Shown here one piece after another: positions 1 through 6,567 of a stretch of 20,876 nucleotides of DNA. Location of the stretch: NCBI GenBank assembly GCA_019424865.1, contig JAHYYS010000048.1, positions 1 through 20,876 on the forward strand, in the 5' to 3' direction. The stretch is from a bacterium (GTDB taxonomy: Bacteria > Bacillota > Clostridia > Oscillospirales > Oscillospiraceae). Both the position numbers and the translations under genes were made by a program. Position 1 is the stretch's first letter; every line of letters starts with the position of its first letter. The notes beneath the pieces were generated by a model. The model was not told the origin of the DNA. It saw only the letters and a program-made list of their open reading frames with translations, and did not search any database.

Positions 1-112
1 AGGCGGCGCCCTTGCCGGGCTTTACGTGCTGGAACTCGACGACCTGCATGACCTTGCCGTCCATTTCAAAGGTCACGCCATTGCGGAAATCGCTGGCGGA
101 AATCATTGCCAT
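1..112 (-). CDS. efp: Elongation factor P, N-terminal part (runs off the window)
   Basis: Reading the minus strand from an ATG at 112 gives 37 residues that begin MAMISASDFRNG and continue through VVEFQHVKPGKGAA, the hallmark KOW-like N-terminal domain of bacterial EF-P. EF-P binds the ribosome between the P and E sites and relieves stalling at polyproline stretches; the tip residue that is post-translationally modified in many bacteria corresponds to K34 in the PGKG turn, which is present. A GGAGGA ribosome site (121-126) lies 8 bases upstream of the ATG at 112, which decides this start over the internal ATG at 106. The gene continues left of base 1. It has its own promoter at 151-179. Confidence 0.95.
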   Translation of the reverse strand, partial: MAMISASDFRNGVTFEMDGKVMQVVEFQHVKPGKGAA

Positions 113-150
113 TGGAATCATCCTCCATCTGTTATATGAGTAGCTGCCTT

Positions 151-179
151 ATTTTACCCCATTTTTTCGCCTTTGACAA
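151..179 (-). promoter_or_regulatory. Sigma-A promoter of efp
   Basis: On the minus strand a TTGTCA -35 (174-179) and a TAAAAT -10 (151-156) are separated by exactly 17 bases, 38 bases upstream of the efp start. Both boxes differ from consensus by one base. The rest of 113-251 shows no gene. Confidence 0.75.
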
Positions 180-251
180 GGGGTTTGTGCGCAAATGGCC
201 GCCCGCAGGCGGGAATTTTCACCCCGGCGGCGGGCCATGCGGCCGGCGCCC

Positions 252-1676
252 CTAGTCCAGCAGCCCCAGTGCAAGCTTCAGCTTCAGGATGCGCAGCACC
301 GACTGGTCGATTTGCGCCTGGGAGATCTCCCCCGCCTCCACCGCGCGCACCACGGCGGGGAGCTGGGTCTGGAAGTCCGTGCAGCACAGCAGGTCGTTGC
401 CCGCCTGAACCGCCAGCACAGCGGCCTGCTCGTCCCCAGCAAAATCCCGCACGCCGTCCATCTGCAGGTCATCCGTCACGATGACCCCCTCAAAGCCCAG
501 CTCCTCCCGCAGAATCTGGTGGACCTTTGGGGAGAGGGAGGCGGGACGCTGATCGTCCATGGAGCGGACGATATTGTGGGACACCAGCACCAGGTCGGCG
601 CCGGCGTCGATCCCGGCCTGGAAGGGGAGAAAATCCGAGGCGACGAAGGTCTCATAGGGCCGGTCGTCCCAGACGATGCCGGTGTGGGTGTCCGCGCTGC
701 CGCCATAGCCGGGAAAGTGCTTGAGCACACTCCCCATCCCCTGGGCCTCCATCTCTGACACCACCGTCTGCACGTACCGGGCGGTCTGCGCCGCGTCCTG
801 ACCGAAGCTTCTGGCGTACATGAAGTCCTCCGGATTCCGGGAGATGTCGCAGACAGGGGCAAAATTCACGTTGAGGCCCAGCCCCAGCAGCAGCCGGCAC
901 TTTTCCGCCGCATCCGCCTGCACGGCCTCCAGGCCGCCGGCGGCATAGAGCTGCTGGGGGGAGAGAAAGGGCGTGTCCCGGAACTGGGGGAAGCGGCTGA
1001 CCCGGGTGACGGTCCCGCCCTCCTCGTCCACCGCCATGAGCATGGGGAGGGAGGCACCCTGCTGGCAGCCGGCGATGGTCTGCCGGACCTGCTCCGGCGT
1101 CCGGTCCCGGAAGTCCCGGGAAAACAGGATGTACCCGCCCAGATGGAAGTCCGCCGCTAGGGCGGCGGCGTCCTCCTTGGGAAAGCGGGCCAGGAACATC
1201 TGCCCCACCTTTTCCTCCAGGGTCATTTCAGACAGAATGGCCTGGGCCCGCTCCTCCGGGGAGGGCTTCGAAGCAGGCGGGACGGCAGGCGCCGGCGGGT
1301 CCTCCACCGCGATGGACAGCACCTGCACCTGCTGTGCCGTTGTCCCGGGGTCCAGCTGTCCCCGGAAGGTGACGGTGACAGGGTTGCCCACAAGAATGCC
1401 GGTGGCGCCGGCGGAGATTGCCGCGTCTCCCTTGTCAAATTCGTACGCCGTGCCGTCCTCGGCTGTCACGACCAGGGTGTGCATCAGCGCATCCTGCACA
1501 GTGCCCCGCAGGGAGCGCACAGGGGGCTGCGCCGGCTCCTCCGGCGCGGGCTGGACGTCCTCCGGCGCGGCGGGGCGGGCGGGGACAAGAAGCAGGGCCG
1601 ACGCCGCTGCGGCCAGCAGCAGGAGGACGGCACAGCATATCAGGGGACGGCTGCGGGAGCCGCCGCGTCTGCCCAT
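252..1676 (-). CDS. Membrane-anchored GH3 beta-N-acetylhexosaminidase (NagZ-like)
   Basis: The product is 474 residues. Residues 11-32 are a hydrophobic signal/anchor; 33-53 are Pro/Ala/Glu-rich linker; about 54-125 form a small beta-rich region (RSLRGTVQ...) of unknown role; about 140-474 are the glycoside hydrolase family 3 catalytic domain. The NagZ signature KHFPGYGGSADTH (319-331) carries the Asp-His pair (D329, H331) known as the general acid/base in Gram-positive NagZ, and VTDDLQM (about 400-406) carries the nucleophile Asp (D402). The expected reaction is removal of terminal beta-1,4 N-acetylglucosamine from muropeptides or similar glycans outside the membrane, in cell-wall recycling. 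The start at 1676 is chosen because GGAGGTGG lies just upstream and the signal sequence begins there; the open frame runs on to 1862 without a comparable ribosome site. It is transcribed alone from the promoter at 1726-1754. Confidence 0.9.
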   Translation of the reverse strand: MGRRGGSRSRPLICCAVLLLLAAAASALLLVPARPAAPEDVQPAPEEPAQPPVRSLRGTVQDALMHTLVVTAEDGTAYEFDKGDAAISAGATGILVGNPVTVTFRGQLDPGTTAQQVQVLSIAVEDPPAPAVPPASKPSPEERAQAILSEMTLEEKVGQMFLARFPKEDAAALAADFHLGGYILFSRDFRDRTPEQVRQTIAGCQQGASLPMLMAVDEEGGTVTRVSRFPQFRDTPFLSPQQLYAAGGLEAVQADAAEKCRLLLGLGLNVNFAPVCDISRNPEDFMYARSFGQDAAQTARYVQTVVSEMEAQGMGSVLKHFPGYGGSADTHTGIVWDDRPYETFVASDFLPFQAGIDAGADLVLVSHNIVRSMDDQRPASLSPKVHQILREELGFEGVIVTDDLQMDGVRDFAGDEQAAVLAVQAGNDLLCCTDFQTQLPAVVRAVEAGEISQAQIDQSVLRILKLKLALGLLD

Positions 1677-1725
1677 GGAAACCACCTCCCCAAAGTCAGT
1701 GCGCTGTTTCGATTGCTTCAGCCCC

Positions 1726-1754
1726 ATTATAACACGGTTCGTCAGCCCCTTCCA
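1726..1754 (-). promoter_or_regulatory. Promoter of the GH3 gene (extended -10)
   Basis: The minus strand has a perfect TATAAT (1726-1731) preceded by TGT, an extended -10 (TGn). The -35 position at 17-base spacing reads only TGGAAG (1749-1754). It lies about 50 bases upstream of the chosen ATG, which also supports the start at 1676 over the longer frame. Confidence 0.65.
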
Positions 1755-1797
1755 TGGGAATTTCGTAAACATTCTGCAAAAGGCGCGCGGGGCGGAC

Positions 1798-1834
1798 AAA
1801 AACAGGCTCCGCCCGGCAGATGCCGGACGGAGCC
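1798..1834 (-). terminator. Rho-independent terminator, distal to LTA-synthase gene
   Basis: On the minus strand a 13-base-pair stem (1822-1834 with 1805-1817, loop of 4) is followed after TG by five T (1798-1802). One pair is G-U only on the minus transcript and would be an A-C mismatch on the plus transcript, so the fold favours leftward transcription. It is copy 1 of the repeat at 1803-1849. Confidence 0.6.
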
Positions 1835-1849
1835 GCGGCTTGTCAAAAA
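1803..1849. repeat. 47-base direct repeat, copy 1
   Basis: Matches 2059-2105 at 45 of 47 bases, offset 256. It contains the hairpin listed as terminator 1798-1834 followed by CGCGGCTTGTCAAAAA. The tail GGCTTGTCAA also occurs within the long inverted repeat at 2003-2052. Confidence 0.85.
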
Positions 1850-1866
1850 AGCCCTCCTGCAAGGAG

Positions 1867-1973
1867 TTCCGTCGTCCGCAGACGACGGAATAAAATGAAA
1901 TCCCGTCATTTCCGGGGACATGCGCCTCGGAAATGACACTTCTCGCGAAGTTTTTGCCGACAATTTCGCGAGA
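1867..1973. repeat. Cluster of three palindromes
   Basis: Three inverted repeats lie in series: a perfect 10-base stem TTCCGTCGTC with loop CGCA (1867-1890); GTCATTTCCG paired with 1928-1937 (1905-1937); and TCTCGCGAA paired with TTCGCGAGA (1941-1973). A further pairing overlaps the third: CGAAGTTTTTGCC (1946-1958) is nearly complementary to 1979-1990. Together with the flanking repeats they fill the noncoding stretch 1677-2130, in which no gene is supported. Confidence 0.75.
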
Positions 1974-2002
1974 AATCGAGGCAAAACTTCGTGTAGTCCT
2001 TC

Positions 2003-2052
2003 TCGAAAAAGTGGCTTGTCAATTGCTTGAAATTGACAAGCCACTTTTTCGA
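2003..2052. terminator. Perfect 22-base inverted repeat, probable bidirectional terminator
   Basis: Bases 2003-2024 are exactly complementary to 2031-2052 around a 6-base loop (2025-2030). The arms carry A5 on one side and T5 on the other, so either transcript ends its stem in five U. It lies 80 bases beyond the stop of the LTA-synthase-like gene and is the likely main terminator of that gene. The stem is unusually long for a plain terminator. Confidence 0.7.
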
Positions 2053-2058
2053 CAGTCT

Positions 2059-2105
2059 CAGGCCCCGCCCGGCAGTTGCCGGACGGAGCCGCGGCTTGTC
2101 AAAAA
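2059..2105. repeat. 47-base direct repeat, copy 2
   Basis: Second copy of 1803-1849 with two substitutions. Its hairpin (2061-2073 with 2078-2090) has two positions that pair as G-U only in the minus-strand transcript. Unlike copy 1 it has no T-run after the stem. Confidence 0.85.
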
Positions 2106-2130
2106 CGGGCGCACCCCGAACGGGCCGGCG

Positions 2131-3933
2131 CTACTGGGAGCGGAAATAGGAGTTGTCCCCGCCGAACAGCCGGTCATACTGAAGGCGCTGATAGTCCAGG
2201 ATCTTCCCGGTATAGGCGTTGGTCTCCAGATGGCTGTACGCCTTGCCCGCGGGGTCCAGATAGCCCACAAAGGTGATGGCGGGCAGCTGGGTCTGAAGAT
2301 CCCACAGGTACTGTCCGTAGGAGTCGCTCTCAATCCCGGCATAGCGCAGGAGATACTGCCCCAGGAAGTTGAGGCTGGTGTCGGCGGGGCCCTCCAGCTC
2401 CAGGGGGTAGTTGGCCCAGATGACAAAGGGGACCCGGAATTTGTCCATGTACTGCTCCATGGACATTTCGTCCTGGACAACGCCGTAGGCCTTGTCCAGG
2501 AAGGCCTGCTCCACCGAGGGCTGGTGGTCGCCGAACATGACGATCAGCGTGGGCTCGTCGTACTGGGAGAAGTAGTCCACCAGCAGCTGAAAGGCCTGGT
2601 CAGTCTCGTTGACCAAAGTCAGGTACTGCTCGGCCATGGGGTACGCCCCCGGGGCGTCTGTCAGCTGGACCTGGGCGGGGTAGTCCGGGTCGGTATAGCT
2701 GCCGTGGTTCTGAATGGTGACATTGAACAGGAACAGAGGCTCGCCCGTCTGCTTGTGCTCAAACTCCCAGATAATCTGCTGGAAGTCGGAGCGGTCGCTG
2801 ACATAGCCGTGGGCCATCTCCTGGGGGACGTCCATGTCCTCGCCGCACTTGAAATCCTGAAAGCCCAGCAGGGGATAGGCCTGGTTGCGCTGCCAGGAGG
2901 TGCGCTCCCCGGGGTGGAAGGCCAGGGTGCGGTAACCCTGGTCCCGGAGCAGGGAGGCCAGGGAGGGGGACTCGTCCAGGATGTACTGCTGATAGGGGAT
3001 GCTGCCGGAGGGGAGAAAGGCCATGGAATTGCCGGTGAGAAATTCAAACTCGCTGGCGCTGGTCCCCGCCCCGAAGACAGAGGTATAGGCGTGTCCCCAG
3101 ACGGCGTTGTCCAGAGAGCGGATGAAGTCGGTGACGCTCTGGGTGAGGGAGAGCTGGCCGAATTCCTCAAAATCCGCCCAGGATTCGTTCATAATGGCCA
3201 CAATATTGGGCCGCTCCGCGTCCACCTGCGGGGTGTCGGCGGGGGAGACCTGGGACATAATCTGGCTCAGGCGCTCGTAGGTGACGCCCTCCGGCTCCTC
3301 CACCGACATGAATTCGGTGTTGCGCAGGAACACCGCCACGGTGCCGCCGGTGCGGTAGGCGCCGGCCTGGTCCCACACGTCCGTCCGGACGCCGAAGTCC
3401 CCCAGCAGCTGGGGGCGCAGGACGGGGATCAGGCACAGAAGGCTGGCGGCCAGGCAGCCGGCCCGCAGGGGAAGCCGGCGCCGGGGGAGGGGCAGCAGGC
3501 CGGCCCGGCGGAGCAGAACCAGCGCGGCGGCCAAAAGCGCAATCAGGACCAGAGCGAGGACCATGCGCCAGGTGGGGGTGAAATCATAGCTGCCGGAAAC
3601 AGCGGCCGCCGTCCCCAGGGCGGTCAGGTCCCAGGGGAGCACCGGGCTGCCCCGGTAGACGGATACAAAGTAGTTGGCGGCCCCCCACAGCCCCAGCAGC
3701 AGGTGCAGGACGACGCAGCTGAGGGCGGGACGCGCGGTGACCGCGCACAGCGGGTAATACAAAGCCCCGATGCACAGGGCGTTGGCCAGCACAATGCCCG
3801 GGGCCAGCTGGCCCAGATCGGCCCCGTATACAAACTGTGACAGGTAGAAGGCAGACAGCGGCGCCAGGACCAGAATCAGCCCCCGCACAAGGGCGGGAAT
3901 CAGGGCCGCGCGTTTGAAAACAGCAGTTGACAT
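2131..3933 (-). CDS. LTA synthase family phosphoglycerol transferase (sulfatase fold)
   Basis: A 600-residue membrane enzyme of about the usual family size. Five hydrophobic segments fall at about 11-31, 44-66, 71-92, 122-142 and 157-175; the extracellular sulfatase-fold domain covers about 240-560. Family residues can be placed: RPNIVAIMNES (E250, metal ligand), GAGTSASEFE (T291, the phosphoglycerol-accepting Thr of LtaS-type enzymes), NHGSY (H410) and FGDH (D469-H470, metal ligands). The family moves glycerol-phosphate from phosphatidylglycerol to a growing lipoteichoic acid chain or to another glycan; which acceptor applies here cannot be seen. The start has GCGAGG 6 bases upstream. It is transcribed from a near-consensus promoter (3973-4001), divergent from the histidine kinase operon. 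Confidence 0.9.
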   Translation of the reverse strand: MSTAVFKRAALIPALVRGLILVLAPLSAFYLSQFVYGADLGQLAPGIVLANALCIGALYYPLCAVTARPALSCVVLHLLLGLWGAANYFVSVYRGSPVLPWDLTALGTAAAVSGSYDFTPTWRMVLALVLIALLAAALVLLRRAGLLPLPRRRLPLRAGCLAASLLCLIPVLRPQLLGDFGVRTDVWDQAGAYRTGGTVAVFLRNTEFMSVEEPEGVTYERLSQIMSQVSPADTPQVDAERPNIVAIMNESWADFEEFGQLSLTQSVTDFIRSLDNAVWGHAYTSVFGAGTSASEFEFLTGNSMAFLPSGSIPYQQYILDESPSLASLLRDQGYRTLAFHPGERTSWQRNQAYPLLGFQDFKCGEDMDVPQEMAHGYVSDRSDFQQIIWEFEHKQTGEPLFLFNVTIQNHGSYTDPDYPAQVQLTDAPGAYPMAEQYLTLVNETDQAFQLLVDYFSQYDEPTLIVMFGDHQPSVEQAFLDKAYGVVQDEMSMEQYMDKFRVPFVIWANYPLELEGPADTSLNFLGQYLLRYAGIESDSYGQYLWDLQTQLPAITFVGYLDPAGKAYSHLETNAYTGKILDYQRLQYDRLFGGDNSYFRSQ

Positions 3934-3972
3934 AGTTCGCCTCGCAGAATTTACATGGATTTAACATGGGGT

Positions 3973-4001
3973 ATTGTACACGATGGCGGGGAAAATGTCA
4001 A
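3973..4001 (-). promoter_or_regulatory. Near-consensus promoter of the LTA-synthase-like gene
   Basis: Minus strand: perfect TTGACA (3996-4001), 17-base spacer, TACAAT (3973-3978), about 40 bases upstream of the ATG at 3933. It should be strongly active without an activator. Confidence 0.85.
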
Positions 4002-4025
4002 AAGCGGCGCGGCGGGACGGGAAAT

Positions 4026-4047
4026 AAAAGTTTGGAAAAAGTTTAGA
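4026..4047. promoter_or_regulatory. Candidate response-regulator box 1 (11-base direct repeat)
   Basis: AAAAGTTTGGA (4026-4036) is followed at once by AAAAGTTTAGA (4037-4047): a tandem repeat of one helical turn with 10 of 11 identical bases, the usual form of an OmpR/PhoB-family binding site. It ends 32 bases before the kinase operon -10 and starts 24 bases upstream of the -35 of the divergent LTA-synthase promoter. The core GTTTnGA, n4, GTTTnGA recurs at 6467-6484. Confidence 0.5.
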
Positions 4048-4079
4048 CTTTTACCGTTTCACCCGGATGAGATTTCAGG

Positions 4080-4085
4080 TACAAT
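4080..4085 (+). promoter_or_regulatory. -10 of the kinase/regulator operon
   Basis: TACAAT at 4080-4085 lies 60 bases before the TTG start. The -35 position is poor (TTTCAC, 4057-4062), which fits an activator-dependent promoter served by box 1. Confidence 0.5.
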
Positions 4086-4145
4086 AGGAGAAAATGGAAG
4101 GCCCGCCTGCCCAGGCGGCCGGGCCGGAACGGGAGGCGCGGGCGG

Positions 4146-5588
4146 TTGAAGCGGCGGATCTTTTTGTTTCACACGCTGACGCTGGTCGCGGCGCTGGTGA
4201 TTCTGCTGGCGGTCAGCGGCGGCGTGGTGCGGTGGGTGATGGACGCCTATCAAAGGCAGGACACGCCCTCCGCCGACCAAAACATGGAGCAGGCCAGGCA
4301 GGCAATAGATGAGTGGGACACCGGAAACTGGAACTGGGAGGGGCTGGACCGGATGCTGCGGGAGGCGGACTACCGCCTGGTGGTTCAGCTGGGGCCGCAG
4401 GTGGTGTACTCCTCCCTGGATCAGTACCAGCAGGAGCTGTACCTGCATACGGCGGACGGCGCGGTCTGGCCGGCTGAGGGCTCGCTGATGGTGCAGGTCC
4501 AGGGGAACGTGCTGATCGGGCGGAGGAGCGGAGACTTCACGCTGGTGGCCATGAAGGTGCCGGACGCGCCGGAGGTGCTCGGCCGGCCCCGGCCCCGACC
4601 GGAGGCGACCGTACTGGTTGTGCTGATCAGCGGGGCGGCGGCCATCGGGGTGATTGTGCTGCTCAGCCTGATTTTCACCCACTATCAGGTGAGGGGGATG
4701 CTCCGGCCGGTGAACGCCCTGATTCAGGCGGCCCGGCGCATGGAGCAGGGGGACTTTTCCACCCCCATTCAATATGCCGGGCACGACGAGTTTGCGCCGG
4801 TGTGCGCCGCCTTTGACCACATGCAGCGGCACCTGCTGGAGGAGCGGGAAAAAAACGCCCACTATGAGCAGGCCCGCACCGACCTGGTGGCGGGGATCTC
4901 CCATGACCTGCGCACCCCCCTGACCTCGGTGAAGGGATATCTGAAGGGGATGCGGGACGGGGTGGCCAACACGCCGGAGAAGCGCACGCAGTATTTGGAC
5001 ATCGCCTATCGCAAGGCCTGCGACATGGAGCGGCTGCTCCAGCGGCTGTTTTATTTCTCCAAGCTGGAGACGGGGAACCTGCCCCTGTTTTTAAGCGGCG
5101 CGGACCTGGGGGAGTTTGTGGAGCAATTTGCCCGGGAGACCGGACAGGAGCTGGCCCCTGCCGGGGGACAGGTGGCCTTCCGGTGCACGGCGGGCCCCTG
5201 CCCGGTGCGCATTGACCCCGAGCAGATGCTGCGGGTGCTGACCAATCTGAAGGAGAACGCGGTGCGCTATGCGGGGGTGCAGCCACTGGTGCTCACCCTG
5301 ACGGTGTGGCGGCAGCCGGAGCGGGCGTGTATCCGCTTTGCAGATAACGGCCATGGGGTGCCGGAGGAGCAGCTGCCCCACCTGTTTGAGCAGTTTTGGC
5401 GGGGGGATCAGGCCCGCAGCAGCCAGGGCGGCGAGGGCAGCGGGCTGGGGCTGTATATTGTGAAATATATTGTGGAGGCCCACGGGGGCACCGTCAGGGC
5501 CAGAAACGACAACGGGCTGGTATTTGAGCTTGCGCTGCCGCTGGAGGAGGTAAGACGAGATGAGCAAAATTCTGATTGCCGAGGATGA
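4146..5588 (+). CDS. Sensor histidine kinase (two-component)
   Basis: 480 residues with a TTG start. TTG is chosen because GGGAGG (4131-4136) lies 9 bases upstream and the next in-frame ATG would remove the first membrane helix. Layout: TM1 about 9-31; extracytoplasmic sensor region about 32-152 with no recognised fold; TM2 about 154-178; HAMP about 179-232; HisKA with phospho-acceptor H253 in ISHDLRTPLTS; HATPase with N371 (NLKENAVRYA), DNGHG (400-404) and GSGLGLYIV (431-439). It autophosphorylates at the membrane and passes phosphate to the regulator encoded next. The gene overlaps the regulator by 29 bases, and the kinase comes first, the less common order. The signal is unknown; the neighbours (LTA synthase, MacAB-like pump) suggest envelope or antimicrobial stress. 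Confidence 0.93.
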   Translation: MKRRIFLFHTLTLVAALVILLAVSGGVVRWVMDAYQRQDTPSADQNMEQARQAIDEWDTGNWNWEGLDRMLREADYRLVVQLGPQVVYSSLDQYQQELYLHTADGAVWPAEGSLMVQVQGNVLIGRRSGDFTLVAMKVPDAPEVLGRPRPRPEATVLVVLISGAAAIGVIVLLSLIFTHYQVRGMLRPVNALIQAARRMEQGDFSTPIQYAGHDEFAPVCAAFDHMQRHLLEEREKNAHYEQARTDLVAGISHDLRTPLTSVKGYLKGMRDGVANTPEKRTQYLDIAYRKACDMERLLQRLFYFSKLETGNLPLFLSGADLGEFVEQFARETGQELAPAGGQVAFRCTAGPCPVRIDPEQMLRVLTNLKENAVRYAGVQPLVLTLTVWRQPERACIRFADNGHGVPEEQLPHLFEQFWRGDQARSSQGGEGSGLGLYIVKYIVEAHGGTVRARNDNGLVFELALPLEEVRRDEQNSDCRG

Positions 5589-6255
5589 CAACGAGATTGC
5601 CATGCTGGAGCGGGACTATCTGGAGATTGAGGGCTATGAGGTCCGGATTGTGCAGGACGGGGCGGCGGCGGTGAGCGAGTCGCTCTCCGGCGGCTATGAC
5701 CTGATTTTGCTGGATCTGATGCTGCCCGGCTGCAGCGGGTACGAGGTGTGCCGGCTGATCCGGGACAAGGTGGACGTGCCCATCCTGATGGTCACCGCCC
5801 GGTCGGAGTCGGTGGACAAAATCCGGGGGCTGGGCCTGGGGGCGGATGACTATATCCCCAAGCCCTTTGACCCGGCGGAGCTGGTGGCCCGGGTGAAGTC
5901 CCACCTGAGCCGCTACCAGCGCCTGACCGGCAGCCGGAGCGAGGAGGACGGGGCCATTGTCATCGGGGACCTGCGCATTCTGCCCCAGAGCTGGAAGGTG
6001 TTCAAGGGCGGGCAGGAGATCAAGATGCCCAACCGGGAGTTCGCCCTTTTGAAGTTCCTGGCGGAGAACCCCAACATTGTCTTTTCCAAGGAGCGGCTGT
6101 TCGAGACCATCTGGGGGTATGACTATGTGGGGGACAGCGCCACGGTGACCGTCCACGTGGGGCGCATCCGGGAAAAAATTGAGGACGACCCCGCCCACCC
6201 CAAGATTATCGAGACCGTCTGGGGGGCGGGCTACCGGCTCAACGGCCGGCCATGA
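5560..6255 (+). CDS. OmpR/PhoB-family response regulator
   Basis: 231 residues, full length for the family. The receiver domain (about 2-120) has the acidic pair E8/D9-D10, phospho-acceptor D52 (LLDLMLPG), T79 and K101 (PKPF). The winged-helix DNA-binding domain (about 130-229) shows NREFALLKFLAEN and VTVHVGRIREKIE...VWGAGYRL, typical of OmpR/PhoB. GGAGGAGG (5543-5550) precedes the ATG by 9 bases inside the end of the kinase gene, so the two are translationally coupled. Proteins of this class bind tandem direct repeats with 11-base period, and such repeats occur at 4026-4047 and 6456-6484. It is therefore the probable regulator of its own operon and of the efflux operon downstream. Confidence 0.95.
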   Translation: MSKILIAEDDNEIAMLERDYLEIEGYEVRIVQDGAAAVSESLSGGYDLILLDLMLPGCSGYEVCRLIRDKVDVPILMVTARSESVDKIRGLGLGADDYIPKPFDPAELVARVKSHLSRYQRLTGSRSEEDGAIVIGDLRILPQSWKVFKGGQEIKMPNREFALLKFLAENPNIVFSKERLFETIWGYDYVGDSATVTVHVGRIREKIEDDPAHPKIIETVWGAGYRLNGRP

Positions 6256-6273
6256 CAAAATGCCCGCCCTGCC

Positions 6274-6298
6274 CTGTCCCAGGCCGCGCCTGGGACAG
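6274..6298. repeat. Perfect 11-base inverted repeat after the regulator gene
   Basis: CTGTCCCAGGC (6274-6284) is exactly complementary to 6288-6298 around the loop CGC. It has no T-run, so it may protect the mRNA end or assist the terminator that follows rather than terminate by itself. Confidence 0.7.
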
Positions 6299-6325
6299 CG
6301 GAAAAGCACTGCCACAAGAAGTTTC

Positions 6326-6360
6326 GCCGCCCGCCCTGCTGCCCGGGGCGGGCGGCTTTT
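6326..6360 (+). terminator. Rho-independent terminator of the kinase/regulator operon
   Basis: GCCGCCCGCCC (6326-6336) pairs perfectly with 6346-6356 across a 9-base loop and is followed by TTTT. It separates the two-component operon from the efflux operon. Confidence 0.85.
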
Positions 6361-6455
6361 CTGTCAGGGGCGAAGGGGGGAAAATTCATGAAAAATCACG
6401 GCGCCGCCCGTGCTGAATTGGACTGTGCGGCAAACCGGGACAGGCACAGGAAAAT

Positions 6456-6484
6456 GTTTTGGGTTTGTTTCGAGAAAGTTTCGA
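6456..6484. promoter_or_regulatory. Candidate response-regulator box 2 (three GTTT units, 11-base period)
   Basis: GTTT recurs at 6456, 6467 and 6478, exactly 11 bases apart; the last two units read GTTTCGA, GAAA, GTTTCGA, matching the core of box 1 (GTTTnGA, n4, GTTTnGA). It lies 84 bases upstream of the adaptor start, between the terminator at 6326-6360 and the gene. Apart from the two boxes I did not see this arrangement elsewhere in the window. Confidence 0.5.
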
Positions 6485-6513
6485 ATTCATCCTCGGACCG
6501 TTCAGAATTCCCT

Positions 6514-6519
6514 GATAAG
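6514..6519 (+). promoter_or_regulatory. Tentative -10 of the efflux operon
   Basis: GATAAG within TGATAAGCT sits 29 bases after box 2, close to the 32-base gap between box 1 and its -10. There is no -35-like sequence at the right distance (CCTCGG). An alternative pairs TTCGAA (6480-6485) with CAGAAT (6503-6508) at 17 bases. Confidence 0.3.
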
Positions 6520-6567
6520 CTGTGCTGAGAAATCCGACCGAGAGGTCCGCAGGAAAGGACGGCTGTA

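Noticed and set aside
1677..1862. Longer N-terminus for the GH3 enzyme
   Set aside because: The extra 62 codons cross the TATAAT promoter and part of the repeat hairpin, and they precede a clear signal anchor with its own ribosome site.
4094..4312. Plus-strand ATG frame just after AGGAG near the kinase promoter
   Set aside because: The ATG would fall almost at the transcription start, and the frame reads across the kinase gene with low-complexity Ala/Gly/Arg sequence.
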